A stretch of 34,022 bases of DNA, from assembly GCA_017656505.1 (NCBI GenBank), contig JACDNU010000029.1, forward strand, positions 1-34,022, given 5' to 3'. Positions 14,842 to 22,108 of this stretch are shown one piece after another. A program made the translations under genes and the position numbers. A model generated the notes under the pieces. The model was given only the letters and a program-made list of their open reading frames with translations. It was not told the origin of the DNA and ran no database searches. The first letter of the stretch is position 1. Each line of letters starts with the position of its first letter. The stretch is from Archaeoglobus sp. (GTDB taxonomy: Archaea; Halobacteriota; Archaeoglobi; Archaeoglobales; Archaeoglobaceae).

Positions 14842-15081
14842 ATGATTTGTGGTAAAATCGTTTATCAACTAAAAAGTCTACAGGATGAGCCGAAGAATCA
14901 AGCAAGTTTAATTCACGAATCTGTTATTGAACTCATTAAAGCGGTGGGTGTCAATGGCAAGGATGCTGAGATTCTGACAGACCATTTCCTGAAGACTTTG
15001 ATTCTGGTTAAGCTCAGGAAGAAGAAAGCTGCTGAAGTTTTGTGGCCACTCTTACTTATAAAGAACAAGGATTCTGTCTAG
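14842..15081 (+). CDS. Small hypothetical protein
   Basis: An open frame of 79 residues from the ATG at 14842 (a GTG at 14830 would add four). It contains SLIHESVIELIKAVGVNGKD, then HFLKTLILVKLRKKKAAEVL and ends WPLLLIKNKDSV. It is helical and basic toward the end, with no motif I recognise and no obvious ribosome binding site. Its 5' end lies beside the promoter of the divergent VapB2 gene. It may be a real orphan gene or the end of a decayed mobile-element gene; the evidence is limited to length and composition. Confidence 0.35.
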   Translation: MICGKIVYQLKSLQDEPKNQASLIHESVIELIKAVGVNGKDAEILTDHFLKTLILVKLRKKKAAEVLWPLLLIKNKDSV

Positions 15082-15269
15082 CTAATTTTTATCCTAATTC
15101 TATTTAGAGTAAAGACTTTTTAGAGAAATGCATGGTTGTTAAAGACTTTGCAAAGTAACAGATCAAAATTATAATATTAACTACTAATTACCACCACCTC
15201 CAATATTACCTACCTACTCACATAAAAAAATTTAAATAATATTAGGATAAGTGTATATTGAGGGATAAA

Positions 15270-15668
15270 ATGAAATCAAACACTAATGAGGAGATAGTAT
15301 TGAGATATGTGTTCATTCCAGCCATAGTGGCAGGAATCTTACTTGGTTTTGGCCTTCCTGGGGTTGAAGACGCACTTTACGAAGTATGGAAAATTATCCC
15401 AGAGAATTTTGGATCAGTTCCAGAAGAAGTGAGTTGGTTAATTACTCTGACGGGATTACTCCTCGTTATCCTACTCACATGGTCGAAAATCCAACCCTTT
15501 ATCATTGGTCTGGCACATGGCTTATTAGCGTTTTTATCTGGGCTTTTAGGCTTTATAGGGGGAATTCTGATTTCAAAATTACCTATTGCGGGTATTATCT
15601 TAATTATTGTTGGAGCGTTCTTAGCTATGGTAGCAGAAGAGCAAGAAATTCAATACATTAGATGGTAG
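15270..15668 (+). CDS. Hypothetical four-helix membrane protein
   Basis: A 132-residue protein from the ATG at 15270, preceded by GAGGGAT. A TTG at 15258 would add four residues and is less likely. A short polar N-terminus (MKSNTNEEIVLRY) leads into about four membrane segments: residues about 13-32, 54-70, 76-100 and 102-122. It ends in an acidic/aromatic tail (EEQEIQYIRW). AAATTTAAATAAT near 15229-15241 is a plausible TATA element. The next small membrane gene starts 6 nt downstream, so they form a pair. No family is recognised; both lie in the AT-rich orphan stretch before the tRNA. Confidence 0.6.
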   Translation: MKSNTNEEIVLRYVFIPAIVAGILLGFGLPGVEDALYEVWKIIPENFGSVPEEVSWLITLTGLLLVILLTWSKIQPFIIGLAHGLLAFLSGLLGFIGGILISKLPIAGIILIIVGAFLAMVAEEQEIQYIRW

Positions 15669-15674
15669 TTGATC

Positions 15675-15881
15675 ATGAATCTAAAAGAAGTTTTAGTTTT
15701 GATTATACTCTTCTTAGTTCTTTTATTACTCTTTCACATAATTCCAATGTTGGGTGAGATGAGACATGAGATAATCCCTCTAACCAATCCTTGGGCAAAA
15801 ACAACCCCTATAGACCCTACTACTCCAATTTTTTCGATAATTGCTGCAGCTTTTATATTATTTAGGAAACGTGGCTCATAG
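15675..15881 (+). CDS. Small hypothetical membrane protein
   Basis: A 68-residue protein from the ATG at 15675 (a TTG at 15669 is an alternative). It has one strongly hydrophobic N-terminal helix (VLVLIILFLVLLLLFHIIP), a short extracellular or cytoplasmic loop with several prolines, and a second hydrophobic helix IFSIIAAAFILF followed by RKRGS. The C-terminus faintly resembles an archaeal sorting signal, but it lacks PGF or PEF motifs. It starts 6 nt after the preceding membrane-protein gene. The family is unknown. Confidence 0.5.
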   Translation: MNLKEVLVLIILFLVLLLLFHIIPMLGEMRHEIIPLTNPWAKTTPIDPTTPIFSIIAAAFILFRKRGS

Positions 15882-16060
15882 AAATTTTTGACCCACTCTT
15901 TTAAGCCAACTCGATGAAAGCGATGACTATCTGTCACAGCTTATATATGCACTATGCAAAATCTGATCTCCTTGCTACACAAGGTAGTCCTCACCATGCC
16001 AAATTTTGAGCATTATTTACCATACATGAAAACCTTATAGACTTAGCAGAACAAAAAACA
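15882..16060. other. Non-coding spacer between orphan membrane gene and tRNA
   Basis: I see no credible reading frame, integrase remnant or clear hairpin terminator here. It is the sequence directly after the 3' end of the minus-strand tRNA-Gly, where an integrated element would have its attachment site, but no second copy of the tRNA end was noticed in the window. Confidence 0.3.
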
Positions 16061-16133
16061 TGCGCCGGCCGGGATTTGAACCCGGGGCAAGGGCTCGGCA
16101 AGCCCTGGTGTTACCAGACTACACCACCGGCGC
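16061..16133 (-). tRNA. tRNA-Gly (anticodon GCC)
   Basis: On the minus strand the sequence folds as a full cloverleaf. The acceptor stem is GCGCCGG/CCGGCGC, the D stem GTGT/ACAC with loop AGTCTGGTA, and the anticodon stem AGGGC/GCCCT with loop TTGCCGA. The variable region is TGCC, and the T stem CCGGG/CCCGG carries loop TTCGAAT. All stems are fully paired. The anticodon at positions 34-36 is GCC, reading glycine codons GGC and GGT. The discriminator base is A and the CCA end is not encoded, so it must be added afterwards. There is no intron at the usual site. All 73 bases including the discriminator are counted. Confidence 0.96.
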
Positions 16134-16422
16134 TTTATGGATTAGATTAATTGAGGTATCTTTTACTCCTCGCTTATTTACCTCCAAGTAAGTGAATTAA
16201 TAAGATTTTCGATAAGGGTTTTCATCTGTTTTTTCCTGAAAATTCTTTCCCGCTAAGCGAATGTTTATCCGATGTTTATGTGAAATTTGAGAGGAGATAG
16301 AGAGGATAGATGGCCATGAGATAAAGAGAAAGGTTACCGACTCATAAGAAAGGGGGAGATCTAGGCAAAAGAAACAAACAAAAGTACAGATTATTAATAC
16401 ATTAATATTTCCATAGCAAATA

Positions 16423-16448
16423 ATTATTACAAGCATTATTGTAATAAT
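16423..16448. repeat. Perfect 10-bp inverted repeat upstream of the subtilase promoter
   Basis: The arms ATTATTACAA and TTGTAATAAT are separated by the 6-nt spacer GCATTA. It lies about 40 nt upstream of the TATA element of the protease gene, a position suited to an activator site. In RNA it would be a weak AT-rich hairpin. Confidence 0.6.
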
Positions 16449-16485
16449 AAAACAGATTCGAAAGGTTAAAATTTGGTCGAAATCA

Positions 16486-16496
16486 TTTTATTATAG
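16486..16496 (+). promoter_or_regulatory. TATA element for the subtilase gene
   Basis: TTTTATTATAG ends 27 nt before the ATG at 16524. A GAGGGGGT ribosome binding sequence at 16513-16520 follows it. Confidence 0.5.
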
Positions 16497-16523
16497 GGTG
16501 GAAAATAATTTAGAGGGGGTAAG

Positions 16524-17810
16524 ATGAGAAAGGTTCTAATTGCAGGGATTTTCCTGGTCTTGGCAACCATCGTTGTAGCTGGAGCCTTTTTGCCAGAAGG
16601 AAAGGCGAAGGAGAAGGCAAGAATGCCTTTCATAATTCATTCCACCGATCCAGCATTAAAAGCAGCACTAAAAGTAAGACATACATTTCCAAAAGCTTTC
16701 ACAGCCGATCTTACCGCTGAAGAAGTTGAAAAGCTCAGGCAGCTTGGCATAAAGGTTGAGAGGGTTAAGCTCTACCACATTTTAGCTCCTCCAAATGCAG
16801 AAGACAAATGCGGTGATGGTATTTGCCAACCCTTCGAGAGCCCGGAAACGTGTGAGATTGATTGCGGCACTGAAAATGGAGGCGATAGCGGTGAAAGAAC
16901 TTGCCTGCCATCAGATCAAACCCCGTGGGGAATCGAAAAGATATACAACGATTCTTCAATAACTATGACGACTGGAGGAGGGGGAGTTGACGTTGCAGTT
17001 TTGGATACCGGAGTTTACAAAGATCATCCCGATCTTGCAGACAGGATTAAGCAGTGCGTCGATTTTACTGTTGGGGGACCTTTCAAGACAAGGATAAAGG
17101 TCGGGAGCTGTGATGATGGCCATGGACATGGAACGCATGTAGCAGGAGTTATCGCAGCCGACGGGGGGGCTGATGGCTTAGGAATCTACGGAATCGCTCC
17201 CCAAGCGAATATATTTGCCTACAAGGTTTGTGGTAATAGCGGCAGTTGCTGGGCAGACGATATCGCTGCAGCGATAAGATACGCAACCGATAACGGGGCA
17301 GAGATAATTTCGATGAGTTTGGGTAGTGACGAGGAGAGCTCTTTGATAAGGGATGCGATCGACTACGCTGTAAGCAATGGAGTCCTTATTGTAGCTGCAG
17401 CAGGCAACGATGGACCCGATATCGGTAGCATAGATTACCCTGGTGCCAATGTTAACGTTATAGCTGTTGGCGCTATCGATGTGTATGAGAATGTTCCGGA
17501 TTGGTCCTCAAGAGGCATAAACGATGGAGACTATACAATTGAAGAGAGAGAAGTCGAATTCGGTGCTCCGGGAGTAAGCATCGAATCAACTTGGAACGAT
17601 GGATGCTATGCCGTTTTGGATGGGACGAGCATGGCCACACCTCATGTTAGCGGCTTGGCTGCGAAGGTGTGGGCAAATGTGACCGACTTGAATGGAGATG
17701 GTTATGTAAACGGCGAAGATGTTAGAATTTATCTCCATGACTTGGCAAGGGACATCTGGACTGAAGGAGACGACCCCGCAACTGGATTCGGACTGCCCAC
17801 TTTGAAGTAA
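16524..17810 (+). CDS. Secreted subtilisin-like serine protease (S8 family)
   Basis: The 428-residue precursor has a signal peptide (about 1-20), then an inhibitor-I9-like prodomain with FIIHSTDPALKAALKVRHTF and LTAEEVEKLRQLGIKVERV. Inserted after it is a cysteine-rich block, CGDGICQPFESPETCEIDCG (residues 96-115), then the catalytic domain. The triad is complete: Asp161 in VAVLDTGVYKDHPD, His202 in GHGHGTHVAGVIAA and Ser369 in GTSMATPHVSGL, with the oxyanion Asn295 in AAAGNDGP. Near the C-terminus DLNGDGYVNGEDV (388-400) is an EF-hand/dockerin-type calcium loop within the last helices. Extra cysteines at 178, 197, 236, 242 and 361 suggest disulfides. There is no C-terminal anchor, so it should be released or held by binding. 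It has its own promoter and probably degrades extracellular protein or matures surface proteins. Confidence 0.93.
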   Translation: MRKVLIAGIFLVLATIVVAGAFLPEGKAKEKARMPFIIHSTDPALKAALKVRHTFPKAFTADLTAEEVEKLRQLGIKVERVKLYHILAPPNAEDKCGDGICQPFESPETCEIDCGTENGGDSGERTCLPSDQTPWGIEKIYNDSSITMTTGGGGVDVAVLDTGVYKDHPDLADRIKQCVDFTVGGPFKTRIKVGSCDDGHGHGTHVAGVIAADGGADGLGIYGIAPQANIFAYKVCGNSGSCWADDIAAAIRYATDNGAEIISMSLGSDEESSLIRDAIDYAVSNGVLIVAAAGNDGPDIGSIDYPGANVNVIAVGAIDVYENVPDWSSRGINDGDYTIEEREVEFGAPGVSIESTWNDGCYAVLDGTSMATPHVSGLAAKVWANVTDLNGDGYVNGEDVRIYLHDLARDIWTEGDDPATGFGLPTLK

Positions 17811-17816
17811 AATTAA

Positions 17817-17842
17817 TTTTTCATTTTTTAAATTGTTATTTT
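17817..17842 (+). terminator. T-rich archaeal terminator after the subtilase gene
   Basis: Three T-runs (TTTTT, TTTTTT, TTTT) within 26 nt follow the protease stop and precede the next promoter. Archaeal termination usually needs only such U-rich tracts. No hairpin is visible. Confidence 0.35.
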
Positions 17843-17872
17843 AATAATATTACATCTTGTATCTGGACAACT

Positions 17873-17882
17873 GATATATTGG
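17873..17882 (+). promoter_or_regulatory. TATA element for the MEDS-PAS gene
   Basis: GATATATTGG ends 21 nt before the ATG at 17904. With no ribosome binding site before that ATG, a leaderless transcript is expected. Confidence 0.45.
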
Positions 17883-17903
17883 ATAAAGTAGTTCTATTCT
17901 TGA

Positions 17904-19250
17904 ATGACAATACACGTGAATTTTACCGAAGTCGAACCGGGAGATCATCTATGTTTGTTGTATGATGAGAAGGAAAGTAAACTTTACACTGAAATCCTTT
18001 TCATCGTTGAAGGCTTAAAAGAGAACGAGCTCGTTGTGGTTTGCGATGAAGAAGAAATAGTTAGCACTCTCAACGAGGTTGTGGATGCCCAAAGCTTTAT
18101 GGAAAGGGGACAGCTCGTTTTCCTATCAAAGGAAGAGCTTTACTTGGAGGAGGGAATTCTCGATGTAGAAAAGATTCTGGAAAGCATCGCAGAATACGAT
18201 GAGAAGGCGTTGATTGAGGGCTACAAAGGCTTGAGGATTGTAGGGGATGCAACATGGGTTCAAACTCATCCTAAAGCTGAGAGATTTCTTGAGTTCGAAG
18301 CTAAGCTTAACAAATTCCTTCCCCTGACGAGGTGCAAGATGTTCTGCCTTTTCGATGAGAGGAAGATAAATCCGGATCTGCTTTTAAAGCTCCTTCAAAC
18401 CCATCCAAAAGTTGTGAGCAGAGAAGAAGTCAGCTTAAATCCGAACTACATCCCACCAGAGCTTTTTCTTAAGGAGCTCTGGAAGGATGAGTCTGTCCAA
18501 AAGCTGATAGAACGAAAGTTCAGGAAAGAATTTGATGAGGTTGAAAGGAAGTTCAAACTTCTCTTTCATTCCCCTTTCGATGCAATCATTTTTGTCAAAG
18601 ATTCCAAAGTGAGTTCATGCAATCCCACTGCCCTAAAAATGCTTGGCTATCGGAGGTTTAGAGATCTTATTGGCAAAAAAATAGGCGATCTATCTGAAGA
18701 AATCTCGCATAGAATCGAAATAGCGAACAAAAAGCCCCAGTTCTTCGAATTGGAGCTCAAAAAGCCGGATGGATCTAAAGCTTACTTGGAGCTAAGCCTT
18801 ACAAAGGTAAACGACAGCTTCCTCATCATCGCCAGAGATGTAACGGAAAGAAAAGAGATGGAGAGAAAGCTCAAGGAGAGCGAGGAGAGGTTTAGGAAGG
18901 TCTTTGAGTCAGCCCCTATTCTGCTTGCCATCCTTAACAGGGATGGAGTTTTCATCGAAGCTAACAGAGAGGTTGTAAAGTTTTTGGGTAGGAATCCCGT
19001 TGGAAAGAGCCTCTTTGATCTGCTAAGCAAGGAAGATGCTGAGAGGAGGATTAGGTTGATTAGGGAAGTCATAGATAAAGGGAAGAAGATAGTGTTCGAG
19101 GATTCAAGGGTTGAAAAAAGGGAGGCTAAGCCGAGGTATTTCAGGAATACCCTTCTCCCAATCAAAATTGCTGATGAGACTTATTGTATAGCGATTTCCA
19201 AAGAGATAACGGAAAAAATGCCAAACATGGACGTAAAAGAAGAAGGTTGA
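17904..19250 (+). CDS. MEDS domain and tandem PAS sensory protein without kinase domain
   Basis: The 448-residue soluble protein opens with a MEDS domain (about 1-180: GDHLCLLYDEKESKLYTEIL, ELVVVCDEEEIVSTL, GLRIVGDATWVQTH). This RecA-like sensory module is known from methanogens and methylotrophs, as in DcmR. A linker leads to two PAS domains: about 212-325 (LLFHSPFDAIIFVKDSKV, ending IIARDVTERKEMERKL) and about 325-440 (RFRKVFESAPILLAILNRDG, ending CIAISKEITEKM). The chain stops shortly after the second PAS, with no HisKA, HATPase, GGDEF or HTH domain. The non-coding sequence to 19396 shows no remnant of one. It could act as a receptor for a separate kinase, or by direct protein contact. It is probably a single-gene unit. 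Confidence 0.85.
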   Translation: MTIHVNFTEVEPGDHLCLLYDEKESKLYTEILFIVEGLKENELVVVCDEEEIVSTLNEVVDAQSFMERGQLVFLSKEELYLEEGILDVEKILESIAEYDEKALIEGYKGLRIVGDATWVQTHPKAERFLEFEAKLNKFLPLTRCKMFCLFDERKINPDLLLKLLQTHPKVVSREEVSLNPNYIPPELFLKELWKDESVQKLIERKFRKEFDEVERKFKLLFHSPFDAIIFVKDSKVSSCNPTALKMLGYRRFRDLIGKKIGDLSEEISHRIEIANKKPQFFELELKKPDGSKAYLELSLTKVNDSFLIIARDVTERKEMERKLKESEERFRKVFESAPILLAILNRDGVFIEANREVVKFLGRNPVGKSLFDLLSKEDAERRIRLIREVIDKGKKIVFEDSRVEKREAKPRYFRNTLLPIKIADETYCIAISKEITEKMPNMDVKEEG

Positions 19251-19396
19251 GGGATAATTTTTAGCCTAAAAGCTCTTTCCTGATTTTGCTAACTGTCTTT
19301 TCCCGAAATTATTTTCCACTTCAACAAACCCAAAATGGTGGTTTTAAAATTTTAAAAATAGAAAAATCTTGATATTATACTCCTGATATTTTACCC

Positions 19397-20305
19397 TCAC
19401 TTCTTTGAAACAGGTGGTTTGGGCGTTTCTATTTCAACTCCTACCTCAACTCCCGTCTTGGACTTAGTAGGTATACTTTCTTTCAAAGCCTTCTCTGCAC
19501 TCTCCTTACCAACTTTTGATACTTCTATCGCACTCTGAACTTGATCCTTAGCTTCGTCCGGAACTTTCTGCAAAGTATCCTTGAGAACGCTTAAATGGAT
19601 CGATGTGGCGTTCACAACTATTTCGTGTACTTTTGCCGGATCTTTTCCTGCCTGCTGTGCTATGGAAGCAATTTCTTCGCCAAAGCTTGCGTATCGTTTG
19701 TATTCGTCAACAGCCCTATTAACTCCCTCGACATCCCCCTTTTCTGCCGAGTGCATGACTCTATTCAGCCTTTTTTCCGCTACCTTCATTGCAATTTCAG
19801 CTGCTCTCTCTGGATTTAGAGAAGCCAAAGCTCTCAAGGCTTCCTGATTTCCTCTGATCGACATCTCTTTGGCTAAGGAAACCTTTTCTTTTGCCTCTTC
19901 AGGAACAACTTCCATAACTCTGTCTAAAACCTCCAAATGACGGGATGTTGCTAAAGCAACAAGCTCAGACAACTTTTCCTTATCTTTCGCTGAAGAGATT
20001 GTTTTGCTCACCTCTTCCAGCTCTTTCTGATAGTCTTCAAGAAGTTTCTCCACGTACTCCGGCTTTCCTTTCTCTGCCATCACTTTTGCCTCGATTAATC
20101 TGAGCTCTGCATACTGCAAACGCTTCTCCACCTTTGCAACCTCGTCGAAGGTGAAGATCAGGGTGATGCTTTCAAATGCCCTTTTAATTCCGTACATCCA
20201 CGAGTCCGGCGTTATTCCTGGGTCTGGTAACTCCTGAGCAGCCGCACTTGAAGCCAAGGTGATCAGTGCTAAGATTAGGGTCAATGAAATAATTCCAATT
20301 TTCAT
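19397..20305 (-). CDS. Secreted DUF5667-type helical protein with internal duplication
   Basis: A 302-residue protein with a signal peptide (IISLTLILALITLASSAAA), followed by LPDPGITPDSWMYGIKRAFE and FTFDEVAKVEKRLQYAELRL, the DUF5667 opening (a proline-rich start, then long charged helices). The rest is alpha-helical with two related halves, about residues 85-160 and 198-275. Each holds ATS-x-HL-x-VL followed by a V-P-x-EAK stretch (VVPEEAKEKV in the first, KVPDEAKDQV in the second). There is no anchor at the Lys-rich end. The function of DUF5667 proteins is unknown; secretion is clear from the signal peptide. The start ATG at 20305 is preceded by a strong AGGAGGTG site. The gene lies downstream of the PEF-CTERM gene on the same strand with a 181-nt gap. 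Confidence 0.8.
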   Translation of the reverse strand: MKIGIISLTLILALITLASSAAAQELPDPGITPDSWMYGIKRAFESITLIFTFDEVAKVEKRLQYAELRLIEAKVMAEKGKPEYVEKLLEDYQKELEEVSKTISSAKDKEKLSELVALATSRHLEVLDRVMEVVPEEAKEKVSLAKEMSIRGNQEALRALASLNPERAAEIAMKVAEKRLNRVMHSAEKGDVEGVNRAVDEYKRYASFGEEIASIAQQAGKDPAKVHEIVVNATSIHLSVLKDTLQKVPDEAKDQVQSAIEVSKVGKESAEKALKESIPTKSKTGVEVGVEIETPKPPVSKK

Positions 20306-20486
20306 TTTCTACACCTCCTCAATTTTATTTGTTTTATAGTCAAGTTAATTTAAAAGTATCTGAACTTTCATGATGTTTGGATCAAAAACCTCTCTTAACG
20401 GCATATTTAGATTTTGAAAACACAAGACCGAAGATGAATTTTAGGACATCAAGGAAAAACTACGTAAAAGAAAAAATGAGAAACGG

Positions 20487-21071
20487 TTATCGGTCACTTC
20501 CTTTTCGCTTCCAGTAGAAGAACCCCAACAATATTCCTGCCGGAAGCAGTATCAATGGAAATTCCGGAATTTCCTGAGTACATCCAAAGCTATCATTTGA
20601 TCCGGCATCCCTGTTTTGTGGGTTCCAGTGAGTCTCATTCCATGCTAAGAGTCTGTAATGTTTATTAGGATCTGGAATATTCCATCCGGTGTAAACATTG
20701 GAAACATTGCAAGTTCCCAGATGTCCTTGATTTGTGACAGGCACATCAGCATCGACTATTCCATTATGCAATGCATTTACTCCTCCACTTGGTAGTTCAT
20801 TACAAGCTGTTTGGTTACCTTCGTAACACTCAATCAGATCCCTCCAGTCCCCCTCGGAATCTGTGATAATATACTTAACTTCTCCACAAGGCCAGAAGTG
20901 CCCGTTAACGTAAACTTTCTCCCCTGAAGAATAACAGTCCTCCCTTGAGCCATCTGCATGGGAAGCAAAAAGCTTAGCACTGGGGTATTGTGGTTGTTGA
21001 GCAACTCCAGTTTGGATTAGCATTATAGCAATTAGAGCTATTAAAGCAGTAAGTTTCCAGTTCTTAATCAT
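20487..21071 (-). CDS. Surface protein with PEF-CTERM sorting signal
   Basis: A 194-residue protein with an N-terminal signal peptide (LTALIALIAIMLIQTGVAQ) and a C-terminal tripartite signal: IPEFPLILLPAGILLGFFY then WKRKGSDR. That is the PEF motif, a hydrophobic helix and a basic end. This matches the archaeal PEF-CTERM class handled by a dedicated archaeosortase. The mature part has six cysteines (46, 62, 82, 90, 121, 164), enough for three disulfides, and sequons such as NQT, NVS and NET. I do not recognise the central domain; KVYVNGHFWPCGEVKYIITD suggests a beta-rich Ig-like fold. The ATG at 21071 lies 20 nt after a TATA-like CCATTTATATTA (minus direction, 21091-21102), so the transcript should be leaderless. 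Confidence 0.8.
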   Translation of the reverse strand: MIKNWKLTALIALIAIMLIQTGVAQQPQYPSAKLFASHADGSREDCYSSGEKVYVNGHFWPCGEVKYIITDSEGDWRDLIECYEGNQTACNELPSGGVNALHNGIVDADVPVTNQGHLGTCNVSNVYTGWNIPDPNKHYRLLAWNETHWNPQNRDAGSNDSFGCTQEIPEFPLILLPAGILLGFFYWKRKGSDR

Positions 21072-21090
21072 GTATAAATTTAATTCTTAA

Positions 21091-21102
21091 TAATATAAAT
21101 GG
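21091..21102 (-). promoter_or_regulatory. TATA element for the PEF-CTERM gene
   Basis: CCATTTATATTA in the minus direction, at the proper distance from the ATG at 21071. Confidence 0.45.
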
Positions 21103-21152
21103 TTTTCTCCTGAATAATCTCTAATTATACTTACCACAATCATTATAATCAA

Positions 21153-22073
21153 CTATTCTGTAAACTTACTCAAACCCAACTCCTCCTTCAACACGCAAGC
21201 CTGACAAACATCTTTCGGCGTGGGCTCCCCACAGATCTTGCACTTGTTAAGCTCCTTTTGCGGAAACTTAAGCTTGAAACAATCTATCAAAGCCTCGAAG
21301 CTCCTCATGATTGAATACTTCCTGCCGGGATACTTGTTCTCGAAATCGTAAAGGAAATCCCTTATCGCTGCCCTAACCGGAAAATGGCTGTAAGGGCATT
21401 CGCCCATCTCCACCTCCAAATCATTCAGCAGGCAGTAAAGAAGCACTTCTTTCTCGTAAACTTCTCTGAATGGTTTTATTCTTAAAACCAGATTTTCTTG
21501 GACTTTTTGGGGGACAAGCCTCGCTAACCGCTCGATATCTGCTTGAACAAAATTCAACAAAATCGTTTGCGTTTCATCATCCAAATTGTGCCCGGTGGCG
21601 AGCTTCGTAGCCCCATATTCGCGGGCAGTTTTGTTAAGCAGATACTTCCTGAAAACCCCGCAATAAGTGCAAGGCTTCTTATCGCCTTTTTTAACCATGT
21701 CATCGAGCTCCATGCCCACCTCTTCCCTGAACGATACGATCACATGCTCTATTCCAAGTTCCGATGTGATCTTTTTGGCTATTCTAACGGTAGGAGGCCT
21801 GTAGCCGGCTATTCCCTCGTCAATCGTTATCGCAAGAAAATCAACATCTCTCCTCTTCCCGTAAAGCTTTTTTAAAGCAAAGGCCAGAGCAATGCTGTCT
21901 TTTCCACCACTTAAAGCTATCGCTATCCTGTCGTTTTTCTCAATCATGTTGTACCGCTTGACAGCATACTTCACCCTTCGCTCGAAATCGTAGATGAAGT
22001 GCTTTTTGCAGAGATGTCTGTTGCTGTGTCTCTGAAAGTAGATTGCTTTTCTCCCACAAACATCACATTCCAC
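21153..22073 (-). CDS. ttuA: TtuA/Ncs6-family tRNA 2-thiolation enzyme
   Basis: A 306-residue PP-loop ATPase with zinc fingers at both ends: CDVCGRKAIYFQRHSNRHLC at the N-terminus and CKICGEPTPKDVCQAC at the C-terminus. The ATP-binding loop SGGKDS is at residues 55-60. The three cysteines that hold the catalytic 4Fe-4S cluster in TtuA are present as C135 and C138 (CTYCG) and C226 (ECPYSHF). GHNLDDETQTILLNF is the second nucleotide-binding segment. The enzyme adenylates uridine in tRNA and inserts sulfur from a ubiquitin-like donor: s2U54 in TtuA, s2U34 in Ncs6. The precise position here is not settled. The start is a GTG at 22071-22073. It is divergent from rio2. Confidence 0.9.
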   Translation of the reverse strand: MECDVCGRKAIYFQRHSNRHLCKKHFIYDFERRVKYAVKRYNMIEKNDRIAIALSGGKDSIALAFALKKLYGKRRDVDFLAITIDEGIAGYRPPTVRIAKKITSELGIEHVIVSFREEVGMELDDMVKKGDKKPCTYCGVFRKYLLNKTAREYGATKLATGHNLDDETQTILLNFVQADIERLARLVPQKVQENLVLRIKPFREVYEKEVLLYCLLNDLEVEMGECPYSHFPVRAAIRDFLYDFENKYPGRKYSIMRSFEALIDCFKLKFPQKELNKCKICGEPTPKDVCQACVLKEELGLSKFTE

Positions 22074-22077
22074 AGCA

Positions 22078-22104
22078 AGTTTATTTATCGTCGAGTTTTA
22101 ACCT
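22078..22104. promoter_or_regulatory. Interleaved divergent promoters of ttuA and rio2
   Basis: AGTTTATTTA (22078-22087) sits 21 nt before the rio2 GTG. GGTTAAAAC in the minus direction (22096-22104) sits about 23 nt before the ttuA GTG. Both genes would be leaderless, with the TATA elements crossing inside 35 bp. Confidence 0.45.
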
Positions 22105-22108
22105 TTTT

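Larger units (their letters stand above)
16134..16523. other. 390-nt non-coding region before the subtilase gene
   Basis: No convincing gene lies here; the longest frame (minus, 79 residues) has poor composition and no family resemblance. The left end must hold the promoter of the divergent tRNA-Gly, and the right end the palindrome and TATA element of the protease gene. The middle is purine-rich on the plus strand, with runs such as GAGGAGATAGAGAGGATAG. It could form the leader of an RNA, but I see no strong structure. Confidence 0.5.

Noticed and set aside
15675-15881. Archaeal sorting signal at the end of the 68-residue membrane protein
   Set aside because: It has a hydrophobic helix and basic end but no PGF or PEF motif, and the mature part would be too short for a surface protein.
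16197-16436. 79-residue minus-strand frame in the spacer before the subtilase
   Set aside because: Composition is poor and AT-driven, there is no ribosome binding site or known domain, and it covers the inverted repeat region.
22043-22108. Upstream start for rio2 at 22043
   Set aside because: The added residues overlap the ttuA start codon region and are not part of Rio2; the GTG at 22109 fits the promoter spacing.
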